Shown one piece after another: positions 18,523 through 27,614 of a stretch of DNA of 64,000 nucleotides; within the stretch, counting starts at the first letter, position 1; every line of letters starts with the position of its first letter. Under the pieces are notes generated by a model. The model was not told the origin of the DNA. It was given only the letters and a program-made list of their open reading frames with translations, and did not search any database. The position numbers and the translations under genes were made by a program. The stretch comes from Streptomyces graminofaciens (GTDB lineage Bacteria > Actinomycetota > Actinomycetes > Streptomycetales > Streptomycetaceae), in contig NZ_AP018448.1 of assembly GCF_030294945.1 (NCBI RefSeq), positions 10,140,501-10,204,500 on the forward strand, read 5' to 3'.

Positions 18523-19476
18523 ATGGCCATTGCCAAGGCCGAGCGGTTGATGAACCTGGCGCTGTGTCTGCTGGGAACGCGCCGGCCGCTCAGCAAGCGC
18601 GAGCTGCGAGAGTCCATCGAGGCCTATCTCGAAGCCGGTAGCGACGACTCCTTCAACCGCATGTTCGAGCGCGACAAGGACGATCTGCGCGAACTCGGGC
18701 TCGTGATCGCGACTGTTGAGAACCTCGACGGCGAAGTCGGCTATCTGGCCCGCCGCGACAGCAACAGCCTCCCGCCCATCACGCTCGACGCCGAGGAGGC
18801 GGCGGCCCTCGGCCTGGCCGCCAAGGTCTGGCAGCAGGCCCGCCTCGCCGGAGCCGCGAGCGGCGCCCTGCAGAAGCTGCGCGCGGCCGGCCTCCCCGAG
18901 GACGTCGACCCGTACGAGGCCCATGGCGCCCTGGAGCCGCGCATCCCGGTGCACGAGGCCGCCTTCGAACCGCTGATGCTGGCCTGCCGCGACCGCCGCC
19001 CCGTCGTGTTCGAGTACCGCAAGGCCACCGCCGCCCGCCCCGAGCCCCGCCATGTCGAGCCGTGGGCCCTCGAATGCTGGCGCGGCCACTGGTACCTCGC
19101 GGGCTGGGACCGCGACCGGGGCGCCGAGCGCGTCTTCCGGCTCTCGCGGATCACCGGCAAGGTCCGCAGCCGGGGCGCCGCCTTCACCGCCGAGATCCCG
19201 GACGTCGTCACCGTGCGCGAGACCGTCGCGAGCTGGGCGGGCGAGACCGCCGACCGCTCCGCGCTGATCCGGCTGCGCGCGGACGCCGGCTACCCGCTGC
19301 GGGCCCGCGCCACCGCCGTACGGGAACTGGGCGACGGCTGGGACGAGTTGGAGATTCCGTACGGGCACGGTCTGGACGCCTGGTTGGTCGAGTTCGGGCC
19401 CGACGTGGTGGTCCTCGGGCCCGCCGAGCTGAAGGCCGATGTCGTGGACCGGCTGCGCGCCGTGGCCAAGGGCTGA
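18523..19476 (+). CDS. pafB: PafB, WYL-domain transcriptional activator subunit
   Basis: A 317-residue protein with an N-terminal winged helix (AERLMNLALCLLGTRRPLSK) and a WYL domain from about residue 145, including HWYLAGWDRDRGAERVFRL. In mycobacteria PafB and PafC form a heterodimer that activates the RecA/LexA-independent DNA damage response at promoters with a TGTC element and a TANNNT -10. Several promoters in this window carry that motif. pafC starts 15 bases downstream. Confidence 0.92.
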   Translation: MAIAKAERLMNLALCLLGTRRPLSKRELRESIEAYLEAGSDDSFNRMFERDKDDLRELGLVIATVENLDGEVGYLARRDSNSLPPITLDAEEAAALGLAAKVWQQARLAGAASGALQKLRAAGLPEDVDPYEAHGALEPRIPVHEAAFEPLMLACRDRRPVVFEYRKATAARPEPRHVEPWALECWRGHWYLAGWDRDRGAERVFRLSRITGKVRSRGAAFTAEIPDVVTVRETVASWAGETADRSALIRLRADAGYPLRARATAVRELGDGWDELEIPYGHGLDAWLVEFGPDVVVLGPAELKADVVDRLRAVAKG

Positions 19477-19491
19477 GGGGGACGTAAGAAA

Positions 19492-20499
19492 GTGGTGGGA
19501 AAGCCGGCCAGGCCCGTCAACGCCATCGACCAGACCCGGCGGATGCTCTCCCTGGTGACGTATCTGCGCGAGCGCCCCGGCGCGCGCATCGAGGACGTCG
19601 CCCGGGCCTTCGGGATCACCGAGGACGAACTGGTCTCCGACCTCGATCTGCTGCCCATGTGCGGGACCAGCTTCCGCGGCGGCGATCTGCTCGACATCGA
19701 CACCGACGGCGAGCGGATCTGGTGGCACAACCCGGCCGCCCTCGGCGCGGAGGCCGCCGAGCCGCTGCGGCTGGCCGCCGACGAGGCCACCGCCCTGCTG
19801 GTGGCGGCCCGCGCCGTGGCCACGCTGCCCGGGCTGCGCGAGAGCGACCGCCAGGCACTGCTACGGGCCACCGCCAAGGTCGAGACGGCCGCCGGCGAGG
19901 CGGCGGGCGCCAGCGCGCGCCTGTCGGTGACCTTCGAGTCCGAGGGCGGGGTCTTCGCCGACGTCGACCGGGCCATCTCGGAGCGCCGGCGTCTGTGGAT
20001 CCGCTACTACTCGCCCGCCCGCGACGAGGTCACCGAACGCGAGATCGACCCGATCCGCCTGGTCAGCGTCGGTCACACCTATGTCGAGGCCTGGTGCCGC
20101 CGCTCCGAGGCGCGCCGCACGTTCCGGCTCGACCGGGTCGCCGAGATCAAGATCCTCGACGAGCCGTCCGCGCCGCCCGAGATCGAGCTGCGGGACCTGT
20201 CGGAGGCGCTGGTGCAGCCCGCCGCCGAGGACCCGGAGGTCGTCGTCGAGGTCGGCCCCGGCGGCCGCTGGGTCGCCGAGTACTACCCGCACGACAGCGC
20301 CGAGGAACTGCCGGACGGCGGGCTGAGCATCACCCTGCGCACCCCCGACCCCGCCTCGCTGCGGCGGCTCGCGCTGCGGCTCGGGCGCGACGGCCGGATC
20401 GTCTCGCCGCAGGACCTCGCGGACAGTGCCCGGCGGGCGGCCCGGGAGGCGCTGGCGGCCTACGACGAGGCCGCGACCACGGCGTACGACGGGCCGTAG
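19492..20499 (+). CDS. pafC: PafC, WYL-domain transcriptional activator subunit
   Basis: A 335-residue partner of PafB from GTG 19492. The N-terminal helix-turn-helix includes RRMLSLVTYLRERPGARIED; the middle WYL domain includes RRLWIRYYSPARDEVTEREI and TYVEAWCRRSEARRTFRLDR. The Tyr-Val-Glu in place of the Trp-Tyr-Leu core is normal for PafC. A C-terminal extension with alternating beta segments follows. It is translated right after pafB. A zinc-ribbon protein gene follows 85 bases later. Confidence 0.92.
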   Translation: MVGKPARPVNAIDQTRRMLSLVTYLRERPGARIEDVARAFGITEDELVSDLDLLPMCGTSFRGGDLLDIDTDGERIWWHNPAALGAEAAEPLRLAADEATALLVAARAVATLPGLRESDRQALLRATAKVETAAGEAAGASARLSVTFESEGGVFADVDRAISERRRLWIRYYSPARDEVTEREIDPIRLVSVGHTYVEAWCRRSEARRTFRLDRVAEIKILDEPSAPPEIELRDLSEALVQPAAEDPEVVVEVGPGGRWVAEYYPHDSAEELPDGGLSITLRTPDPASLRRLALRLGRDGRIVSPQDLADSARRAAREALAAYDEAATTAYDGP

Positions 20500-20584
20500 G
20501 GCCTGCTCGGCGCGACCCATGGAGTTCAGGACCGGCGGCTGTGGGGCCCCGGGGGCGAACGACCGGAAACGAGGAGCGAGGGCT

Positions 20585-20887
20585 GTGAGCGGGTCGGCGA
20601 TGTCCGGTGTGCAGGAGATGCAGGAGATGTCCGTGGCGGTCGCCTTCGCGGGCATGAAGAGAGCCGTCGAGGTGATGTTCCGGGCCGGCTGCCCCGACTG
20701 CCGGGCCCATTTCGAGCTGCGCGCGAGCGCCCTCCTGCTGGCCATCGGCGGCTCCAGCAAGACCACGTTCTACTCCTTCACCTGCCCCGAGTGCGGCTCC
20801 TCCGTCCGTAAGCCGGCCGGTGAGCGCATCGTCGAACTGCTCACCGGCGGCGGGGTGCGGACCCTGCGGCTGCACTCGGCCGGTTAG
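20585..20887 (+). CDS. small zinc-ribbon-like protein
   Basis: A 100-residue protein from GTG 20585 (GAGGAG upstream). Two CxxC pairs, CPDC and CPEC, about 40 residues apart, surround a hydrophobic segment (FELRASALLLAIG). They probably hold one zinc ion. The function is not recognised. It may be cotranscribed with pafBC and the next small membrane protein. A longer in-frame start at 20426 would overlap pafC and has no ribosome site. Confidence 0.7.
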   Translation: MSGSAMSGVQEMQEMSVAVAFAGMKRAVEVMFRAGCPDCRAHFELRASALLLAIGGSSKTTFYSFTCPECGSSVRKPAGERIVELLTGGGVRTLRLHSAG

Positions 20888-20897
20888 TCTCGCCGTC

Positions 20898-21092
20898 ATG
20901 TTCTGGCCGATGTTCGCTGTCGCTGTGGGTTTTCTGGGTCTCGCCGTGCTCGGTGTGCTCGCCGTACGGGTCTTCCTGGAGGCGCAGCGGCTGGGCCGGC
21001 AGGTCGCGGACTCGGCGCGGCGGATCAACCGGGCGGCGGAGGATCTGGAGCGGGCGGCCATGAGCGCCGCCCGCTCTGTGGACTCCGTTTGA
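20898..21092 (+). CDS. small single-span membrane protein
   Basis: A 64-residue protein, MFWPMFAVAVGFLGLAVLGV at its N-terminus, forming one membrane segment. A charged amphipathic helix rich in Arg, Ala and Glu follows (LEAQRLGRQVADSARRINRA), suggesting a coiled-coil or membrane-surface helix. It starts 10 bases after the zinc-ribbon gene stop. Function unknown. Confidence 0.6.
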   Translation: MFWPMFAVAVGFLGLAVLGVLAVRVFLEAQRLGRQVADSARRINRAAEDLERAAMSAARSVDSV

Positions 21093-21292
21093 GTACCGGC
21101 CGAGTCGACTGTGAGTTCGGCGAGTGGTGTGTATTGCACCATTTCAGCCTGTCGGCCTCTGGTCATCGGCAGGTACGCTGCAGGTCGCGGCCCGGAGAAT
21201 GAGGCCCGAGCCGCAGATCGGGAGTGCGCACAGGCATTGCCCCGCGTTTACCCCTGAGCGTTACGATCGCTGCCAACACGATTGATCGGACA

Positions 21293-21314
21293 CCTGTCCG
21301 ACTGGTCGGACAGG
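21293..21314. promoter_or_regulatory. 22-bp palindrome upstream of tatA
   Basis: CCTGTCCGAC-TG-GTCGGACAGG is a perfect 10-bp inverted repeat with a 2-base centre, 36 bases before the tatA ATG. The tight spacing favours an operator over a terminator. The rest of the 258-base gap shows no gene. Confidence 0.5.
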
Positions 21315-21350
21315 ATCCCACCCGCCGCCTCGGTGAGAAGGTAAAGACTT

Positions 21351-21641
21351 ATGTTCGGAAAGCTCGGCACCCCCGAGATCATTCTCATCCTCGTCGTCAT
21401 CATCCTGCTGTTCGGCGCGAAGAAGCTTCCCGACATGGCGCGCTCGCTCGGCAAGTCCGCGCGCATCCTGAAGAGCGAGGCCAAGGCGATGAAGTCGGAG
21501 GGCCAGGACAACGCCGGCGCCGCGGCCGCGCCTCCGCACGACGAGACTCCCGCCCCCGCCCAGCGCACCATCCAGGCCGCTCCCGGCGACGTGACCAGCT
21601 CGCGCCCGGTGGCCGAGCCGACGGACACGACCAAGCGCTGA
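21351..21641 (+). CDS. tatA: twin-arginine translocase subunit TatA
   Basis: A 96-residue protein: short N-tail, membrane span [14 protein letters not shown], the hinge [16 protein letters not shown] and an amphipathic helix, then an acidic, Pro/Ala-rich tail. TatA oligomers form the translocation path for folded proteins. tatC follows 51 bases later. No tatB gene is in the window. Confidence 0.96.
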   Translation: MFGKLGTPEIILILVVIILLFGAKKLPDMARSLGKSARILKSEAKAMKSEGQDNAGAAAAPPHDETPAPAQRTIQAAPGDVTSSRPVAEPTDTTKR

Positions 21642-21692
21642 ACGCAAGGTCGGACGGACAGTCCGGCCTGCCGCATGAGATGAGGACGTGGG

Positions 21693-22655
21693 TTGCTCAA
21701 GTCTGCCCGCAAGACGGAGAAGGATCCCGAGGGGCGGATGCCCCTCGCGGAGCACCTGCGCGAGCTGCGAAACCGCCTCGTGAAGAGCATGCTGGCGATC
21801 GTCGTCACGACGGTCATCGCCGCCCTCTTCTACAAGGACATCATCCAGTTCTTCACCGATCCCATCCTGCAGGCGGTGGGATGCGAGTACAGCTTCGCCG
21901 AACTCGCCAAGAACAGCACGACGACACAGTGCGCGCGCATCGTGCAGAACGGTCTGCTCAGCCCGTTCACTCTCGCCCTCACGGTGTCCCTGTCGTCGGG
22001 CGTCGTGCTGGCCAGCCCCATCTGGCTCTACCAGCTCTGGGGGTTCGTCGCACCGGGCCTGCACCGGCACGAGAAGAAGTACAGCCTCGGCTTCGTGGCG
22101 GCGGGTTTCCCGCTGTTCCTCATGGGCTCGTACTTCGCCTACTGGTCGCTGCCCAAGATGGCTTCGGTGATGCTGGAGTTCTCCATCATCGGAAGCGACA
22201 ACCAGCTCCCCCTCGACGATCTCCTCAACCTGATCATGCGGATGATCGTCGTCTTCGGACTTTCCTTCGAGTTGCCGTTGTTGCTGGTGATGCTGAACTT
22301 CGGCGGAATCCTCTCCGGTAAGAAGATGGCCGGCTGGTGGCGGGGCATGATCATGGGCATCACGGTCTTCGCCGCGATCGCCACCCCCAGCACCGACCCG
22401 ATCTCGATGCTGGCGCTCGCGGGCCCCATCTGGATCCTCTACTTCGTCGCCACGGGCATCGCCCTGATGAACGACAGGCGCCGGGCCCTGCGCGCGGCCA
22501 TGGGGCCGGGCGACGACGAGGCCTCCGAGCTGGATCTCACCCCCGAGGACATCGGCGAGGTCGAGACCGTCGCGGCGAGCCGGGCACTGCCCTCCCAGGC
22601 GACGCAGCCGGAGAGCGAGCGGGACCGGGTCAACGGCTACGACGACGTCACCTGA
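21693..22655 (+). CDS. tatC: twin-arginine translocase subunit TatC
   Basis: A 320-residue protein with six membrane segments. The N-terminal MPLAEHLRELRNRLVKS carries the conserved HLxELRxR signal-recognition motif, and the loop has FVAPGLHRHEKK with the conserved Pro and Glu. TatC binds the twin-arginine signal. The start is a TTG at 21693 with GAGG upstream. The C-terminal 50 residues are an acidic cytoplasmic tail. The 220 bases before the helY start carry the damage-type promoter. Confidence 0.95.
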   Translation: MLKSARKTEKDPEGRMPLAEHLRELRNRLVKSMLAIVVTTVIAALFYKDIIQFFTDPILQAVGCEYSFAELAKNSTTTQCARIVQNGLLSPFTLALTVSLSSGVVLASPIWLYQLWGFVAPGLHRHEKKYSLGFVAAGFPLFLMGSYFAYWSLPKMASVMLEFSIIGSDNQLPLDDLLNLIMRMIVVFGLSFELPLLLVMLNFGGILSGKKMAGWWRGMIMGITVFAAIATPSTDPISMLALAGPIWILYFVATGIALMNDRRRALRAAMGPGDDEASELDLTPEDIGEVETVAASRALPSQATQPESERDRVNGYDDVT

Positions 22656-22842
22656 CGCACACCACCGCCGGGTCGGTACGCGGCCGGGGCGCCCACAAGG
22701 CGTGCCCGGCCGTTCGTGCGTCACGGGGCGACGACTGTGGCGTGAAATGTGTGCCACCGGCCACGGCCGGGTAGAGATCCAGGTCCCTGAGCTGCGGTGA
22801 TCCTCAGGTGCGCGAGTACCGATCCGGATAATGATCGTCCTG

Positions 22843-22865
22843 TTGTCAGTGGGGGCCGGTAGTCT
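22843..22865 (+). promoter_or_regulatory. PafBC-type promoter of helY (full consensus match)
   Basis: TTGTCAGTG, exactly 8 bases (GGGGCCGG), then TAGTCT. All 9 upstream bases, the spacing and the -10 agree with tTGTCRgtg-N8-TAnnnT. The helY ATG lies 10 bases further and has no Shine-Dalgarno. This is the best match in the window. Confidence 0.8.
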
Positions 22866-22875
22866 CGAAAGCACG

Positions 22876-25680
22876 ATGACAGAGGACCTCTCACCGGCCG
22901 AGCGGTATGCGGCTGCCCGCAGGCGCGCCGCCGAGCAGGCCACCGCGCTCGCCTCCTTCCGCGAGATGTACGACTTCGGTCTGGACCCCTTCCAGATCGA
23001 GGCCTGCAAGGCGCTGGAGGCGGGCAAGGGCGTGCTGGTCGCCGCTCCCACCGGCTCCGGCAAGACGATCGTCGGCGAGTTCGCCGTCCACCTCGCCCTC
23101 CAGCAGGGCAAGAAGTGCTTCTACACGACACCCATCAAGGCGCTGTCCAACCAGAAGTACGCCGACCTGTGCCGCCGTTACGGCGCGGACAAGGTCGGCC
23201 TGCTCACCGGCGACAACAGCGTCAACTCCGACGCCCCGGTGGTCATCATGACCACCGAGGTCCTGCGGAACATGCTGTACGCGGGCTCGCAGACCCTGCT
23301 GGGTCTCGGCCATGTGGTCATGGACGAGGTGCACTACCTCTCCGACCGCTTCCGGGGCGCGGTGTGGGAAGAGGTGATCATCCATCTCCCCGAGTCGGTC
23401 ACGCTCGTCTCGCTGTCCGCGACCGTGTCCAACGCCGAGGAGTTCGGTGACTGGCTCGACACCGTCCGCGGCGACACCCAGGTGATCGTCTCCGAGCACC
23501 GGCCCGTGCCGCTGTTCCAGCACGTGCTCGCCGGGCGCCGGATGTACGACCTCTTCGAGGAGGGCGAGGGCAACAAGAAGGCCGTCAATCCCGACCTCAC
23601 GCGTATGGCGCGCATGGAGGCCAGCCGCCCCTCGTTCCAGGACCGCAGACGCGGCCGCTCCATGCGCGAGGCCGACCGGGAGCGCGAGCGCAGACAGCGC
23701 TCCCGCATCTGGATCCCGAGCCGCCCCGAGGTCATCGAACGGCTCGACTCCGAGGGCCTGTTGCCCGCCATCACCTTCATCTTCAGCCGCGCCGCCTGCG
23801 AGGCCGCCGTCCAGCAGTGCCTGTACGCGGGGCTTCGGCTGAACGACGACGACGCCCGGCTCAGAGTGCGCGCCCTGGTCGAGGAGCGCACGGCCTCGAT
23901 CCCGAACGAGGACCTCCATGTCCTCGGCTACTACGAGTGGCTGGAAGGCCTGGAGCGCGGTATCGCGGCCCACCACGCGGGCATGCTGCCGACGTTCAAG
24001 GAGGTCGTCGAGGAGCTGTTCGTGCGCGGGCTGGTGAAGGCCGTGTTCGCGACGGAGACGCTTGCCCTGGGCATCAACATGCCCGCCCGCTCGGTGGTGT
24101 TGGAGAAGCTCGTCAAGTGGAACGGCGAGCAGCACGCCGACATCACACCGGGCGAGTACACCCAGCTGACGGGGCGTGCGGGACGGCGCGGCATCGATGT
24201 CGAGGGCCATGCGGTGGTGCTGTGGCAGCGCGGTATGAACCCCGACCACCTCGCCGGACTCGCGGGCACGCGGACGTATCCACTGCGCTCCAGCTTCAAG
24301 CCCTCGTACAACATGGCGGTGAACCTGGTCGAGCAGTTCGGCCGGCACCGTTCGCGTGAGCTGCTGGAGACGTCGTTCGCGCAGTTCCAGGCGGACAAGT
24401 CGGTCGTAGGGATCTCCCGGCAGGTGCAGCGCAACGAGGAGGGGCTCGACGGCTACAAGGAGTCAATGACCTGCCACCTCGGCGACTTCGAGGAGTACGC
24501 GCGCCTGCGGCGTGAGCTGAAGGACCGCGAGACCGATCTGGCCAAGCAGGGCGCGGCCCAGCGCCGGGCCGAGGCGGCCGTGGCGCTGGAGAAGCTGAAG
24601 CCGGGGGATGTCATCCATGTGCCGACCGGCAAGTACGCCGGTCTGGCTCTGGTGTTGGACCCCGGGCTGCCCGCCGGGCGGTCCAACGGCCACCGGGGAT
24701 TCGAGCAGCACGACGGGCCGCGGCCGCTGGTGCTGACCGCCGAGCGGCAGGTCAAGCGGCTGGCGTCCATGGACTTTCCGGTGCCGGTCGAGGCGCTGGA
24801 CCGGATGCGGATCCCGAAGTCCTTCAATCCGCGGTCGCCGCAGTCGCGGCGGGATCTGGCGTCCGCTCTGCGTACCAAGGCCGGGCATCTCGTGCCCGAC
24901 CGGCACCGCAAGCGGCGGGCCGCGGCGGCCGACGACCGTGAGATCGCCCGGCTGCGGGCCGAGCTGCGGGCTCATCCGTGCCATGGGTGCGACGAGCGTG
25001 AGGACCACGCGCGTTGGGCCGAGCGCTACTACCGGCTCAAGCGGGACACCGCGCAGTTGGAGCGGCGGATCGAGGGGCGCACGAACACGATCGCGCGGAC
25101 CTTCGATCGGATCGTCGCGCTGTTGACCGAGCTGGACTACCTGCGGGGTGACGAGGTCACCGAGCACGGGAAGCGGCTCGCGCGGCTGTACGGCGAGTTG
25201 GATCTGCTGGCGAGTGAGTGCCTGCGGGCCGGGGTCTGGGAAGGGCTGGGACCCGCGGAGCTTGCCGCGTGTGTTTCCGCACTGGTGTACGAGGCGCGGG
25301 TCAGTGACGACGCGATGGCGCCGAAGCTGCCGTCGGGGCAGGCCAAGGCCGCGCTGGGCGAGATGGTGCGGATCTGGGGGCGGCTCGACGCGCTGGAGGA
25401 GGAGTTCCGGATCACCCAGAGCGAGGGGGTCGGGCAGCGCGAGCCGGACCTCGGCTTCGCCTGGGCCGCGTACATGTGGGCCTCCGGGAAGGGCCTCGAC
25501 GAGGTGCTGCGGGAGGTGGAGATGCCGGCCGGGGACTTTGTGCGGTGGTGCAAGCAGGTGATCGATGTGCTGGGGCAGATCTCGGCGGCGGCGCCTGTGG
25601 GGTCCAGTGTGGGGAAGAACGCGCGTAAGGCTGTGGAGGGGTTGTTGCGGGGGGTTGTGGCCTACTCCTCGGTGGGGTGA
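22876..25680 (+). CDS. helY: Ski2-like DEAD/DEAH-box helicase HelY
   Basis: A 934-residue superfamily 2 helicase. Motif I APTGSGKT is at 57-64, motif II DEVH near 153, motif III LSATVSN, and motif VI QLTGRAGRRG near 435. A C-terminal half with coiled-coil and helical domains is typical of the Ski2/Mtr4-like actinobacterial HelY group. Mycobacterial helY also neighbours tatC. The role is probably RNA or DNA unwinding. ATG 22876 is preferred over an in-frame ATG at 22831, because the latter lies upstream of the promoter motif. Confidence 0.93.
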   Translation: MTEDLSPAERYAAARRRAAEQATALASFREMYDFGLDPFQIEACKALEAGKGVLVAAPTGSGKTIVGEFAVHLALQQGKKCFYTTPIKALSNQKYADLCRRYGADKVGLLTGDNSVNSDAPVVIMTTEVLRNMLYAGSQTLLGLGHVVMDEVHYLSDRFRGAVWEEVIIHLPESVTLVSLSATVSNAEEFGDWLDTVRGDTQVIVSEHRPVPLFQHVLAGRRMYDLFEEGEGNKKAVNPDLTRMARMEASRPSFQDRRRGRSMREADRERERRQRSRIWIPSRPEVIERLDSEGLLPAITFIFSRAACEAAVQQCLYAGLRLNDDDARLRVRALVEERTASIPNEDLHVLGYYEWLEGLERGIAAHHAGMLPTFKEVVEELFVRGLVKAVFATETLALGINMPARSVVLEKLVKWNGEQHADITPGEYTQLTGRAGRRGIDVEGHAVVLWQRGMNPDHLAGLAGTRTYPLRSSFKPSYNMAVNLVEQFGRHRSRELLETSFAQFQADKSVVGISRQVQRNEEGLDGYKESMTCHLGDFEEYARLRRELKDRETDLAKQGAAQRRAEAAVALEKLKPGDVIHVPTGKYAGLALVLDPGLPAGRSNGHRGFEQHDGPRPLVLTAERQVKRLASMDFPVPVEALDRMRIPKSFNPRSPQSRRDLASALRTKAGHLVPDRHRKRRAAAADDREIARLRAELRAHPCHGCDEREDHARWAERYYRLKRDTAQLERRIEGRTNTIARTFDRIVALLTELDYLRGDEVTEHGKRLARLYGELDLLASECLRAGVWEGLGPAELAACVSALVYEARVSDDAMAPKLPSGQAKAALGEMVRIWGRLDALEEEFRITQSEGVGQREPDLGFAWAAYMWASGKGLDEVLREVEMPAGDFVRWCKQVIDVLGQISAAAPVGSSVGKNARKAVEGLLRGVVAYSSVG

Positions 25681-25732
25681 GGGTTCGCCCGACGTGGAAA
25701 TGGGGCGGTTCGTTGGCGGGTGCGGGTTGTGT

Positions 25733-25766
25733 GTGGCTTGTCGCGCAGCTTCCGCGCCCCTGAGAG
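25733..25766. repeat. Streptomyces-type intergenic repeat, second copy
   Basis: GTCGCGCAGCTTCCGCGCCC and its flanks resemble, in reverse orientation, the GGGGCGCGGGG...GCGCGA block near 53294. The downstream hairpin follows at once. Confidence 0.4.
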
Positions 25767-25775
25767 CAAAGGCCT

Positions 25776-25802
25776 GCCCGCGTCCTCGAGGGGAGCGCGG
25801 GC
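25776..25802. terminator. terminator between helY and atzF
   Basis: GCCCGCG (25776-25782) pairs with CGCGGGC (25796-25802), with further pairing inside the loop. It lies between two convergent stop codons. Confidence 0.65.
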
Positions 25803-25807
25803 TTTGC

Positions 25808-27457
25808 TCAGCGGGCCAGATAGCCTCTCCAGCCGCCGTACTCCGTGATGTCCGGGGTGTCGGTGACGGCCGTCGGCTCGCAGAGGAAGCCCGGGGCCCG
25901 GGTGCCGTCGGCGAGTTCGACGGTGCCCAGGGTCATCGGGCGGGGAAGAGCGGTCAGGAGGCGACCGAGGCCCTCTGGGGGGAGTTGCCAGATCTCGGTC
26001 TCGATCGCTGCGCCTCCCTCGCCGACGTGGACCAGGCCCGGCTTCGGTGGGGTCGTGTCGAGGGCGTGGAGGCGGTAGACGGGGGCCGTGGTGGTGGTGC
26101 GGTCGAGGCGGGCTCCCAGCGAGCGCAGTTGCGGGTTGAGGGGCTGGTCCGAGAGGTGGGCGCCGACTACTGCCAGTCGGGTCTCCGGCTGGAGGAGGCG
26201 CGTGATGGTCGCCAGGCGGTCGTCAGTGAAGGCCGGGCCGATCAGCATGACGCCGAAGGGGAGGCCGTTCACCTCGCCCGCCGGGGCTGCCACCGCCGCC
26301 AGGTCGAACAGATTGGTCGAGTTGGTGAAGCGGCCCAGACGGGCGTTGGCGCCCAGAGGGTCGGCGGCCACTTCCGCGAGGGTGGGGTGGCCCGGGGTGG
26401 TCGGCAGCAACAGGGCGTCCGCGTCGGCCAGTTCGGTGCGGGCGTGGGTGGCTAGGGCTGCCAGGCGGTCCTGGTCGGCGAAGAGTCGGTGGGCCGGGAT
26501 GTCGCGGGCGCGGGTGATGATGTCGACGACGGTGGGGTCGAGGGACGTGACGCCGTCGGCGATCGCCTTGTCGATAAAGCTCCCCACGGCTGTGTAGCGC
26601 TCGGCCACGAACGCGCCCTGGTACAGCATCGCGGCGGCTTCGGTGAACGGGGTGAGGTCGAGGGTGCGGATCTCGGCTCCGGCTGCGGCCATCTGCGTGA
26701 CTGCCCTCTCGTACGCCTCCGCCCAGCCTTCGTCCAGTTCGCCGAGTTGGGCGCGTTCCGGGACCGCGATGCGCCAGGGGCCCGGGGTGCGCTGGGGGAG
26801 TGGTGGGAGAGCGCGGTCGGGTGGGGCCGCCATGTGAGCGAGGGCCTGTTCGGCCTCCGGGAGCGTGCGGGCGAACACCGTCACGCAGTCGAGGGAGGCG
26901 CACGCCGGGACCACGCCGGTCGTGGGGACGAGGCCTCGGGTGGGTTTCAGGCCGACGATGCCGTTGAAGGCGGCGGGCACGCGGCCCGAGCCGGCCGTGT
27001 CGGTGCCGAGGGCGAGGTCGACGATGCCGAGCGCCACCGCCACGGCCGAGCCGGAGCTGGAGCCGCCGCTGATGCGGGTCGGGTCGTGGGCGTTGCGGAC
27101 GGCGCCGTGGGGGGAGCGGGTGCCGACCAGGCCGGTGGCGAACTGGTCGAGGTTGGTGGTACCGAGGACGATCGCGCCGGCGGCTCTGAGGCGGGCGACT
27201 GCCGGGGCGTCGGTCTCCGGGTGGTACGCGTACGCCGGGCAGCCGGCGGTGGTGGGGAGGCCGTGGACGTCGATGTTGCCCTTGACGGCGAGAAGGCGGC
27301 CGGCGAGGGGGAGGTGGGTGCCTGCGGCGAGGCGGGCGTCGATGGCTCTGGCCTCGGCCTCGACCTCTGGTCGATTGCGCAGGTCGATCCAGATCTCGGG
27401 GCGGTCCACGGCTCGGATGCGGGCGTAGGCGAGCTGGACTCGGGTCAGGGTCGACAT
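25808..27457 (-). CDS. atzF: allophanate hydrolase
   Basis: A 549-residue amidase-signature enzyme from ATG 27457 (AAGGAG upstream). The catalytic Lys is in LLAVKGNIDVHG, the cis-Ser in GGSSSGSAVA and the nucleophilic Ser in TDTAGSGRVPA. The C-terminal 120 residues (HALDTTPPKPGLVHVGEGGA onward) form the extra domain found in AtzF-type allophanate hydrolases. The enzyme splits allophanate to ammonia and CO2. It is the last gene of the operon led by the DUF1989 genes; the 157-base gap to the carboxylase holds a tandem GGCATCGGTGA repeat at 27546-27567. Confidence 0.94.
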   Translation of the reverse strand: MSTLTRVQLAYARIRAVDRPEIWIDLRNRPEVEAEARAIDARLAAGTHLPLAGRLLAVKGNIDVHGLPTTAGCPAYAYHPETDAPAVARLRAAGAIVLGTTNLDQFATGLVGTRSPHGAVRNAHDPTRISGGSSSGSAVAVALGIVDLALGTDTAGSGRVPAAFNGIVGLKPTRGLVPTTGVVPACASLDCVTVFARTLPEAEQALAHMAAPPDRALPPLPQRTPGPWRIAVPERAQLGELDEGWAEAYERAVTQMAAAGAEIRTLDLTPFTEAAAMLYQGAFVAERYTAVGSFIDKAIADGVTSLDPTVVDIITRARDIPAHRLFADQDRLAALATHARTELADADALLLPTTPGHPTLAEVAADPLGANARLGRFTNSTNLFDLAAVAAPAGEVNGLPFGVMLIGPAFTDDRLATITRLLQPETRLAVVGAHLSDQPLNPQLRSLGARLDRTTTTAPVYRLHALDTTPPKPGLVHVGEGGAAIETEIWQLPPEGLGRLLTALPRPMTLGTVELADGTRAPGFLCEPTAVTDTPDITEYGGWRGYLAR

Positions 27458-27614
27458 CTGTGCTCCTTGGCTGGGGTGGTGCTGTGTCGGCTGCCGGCCG
27501 GGGGTGCTGTGCCCACCCGTGCCCGGTGGGACGGTCGGCCCGCAAGGCATCGGTGAGGCATCGGTGAGGTGTCGGGGCGCCGGAGGGACGGCTGGCTGGG
27601 GACCGTCGCCAGGT

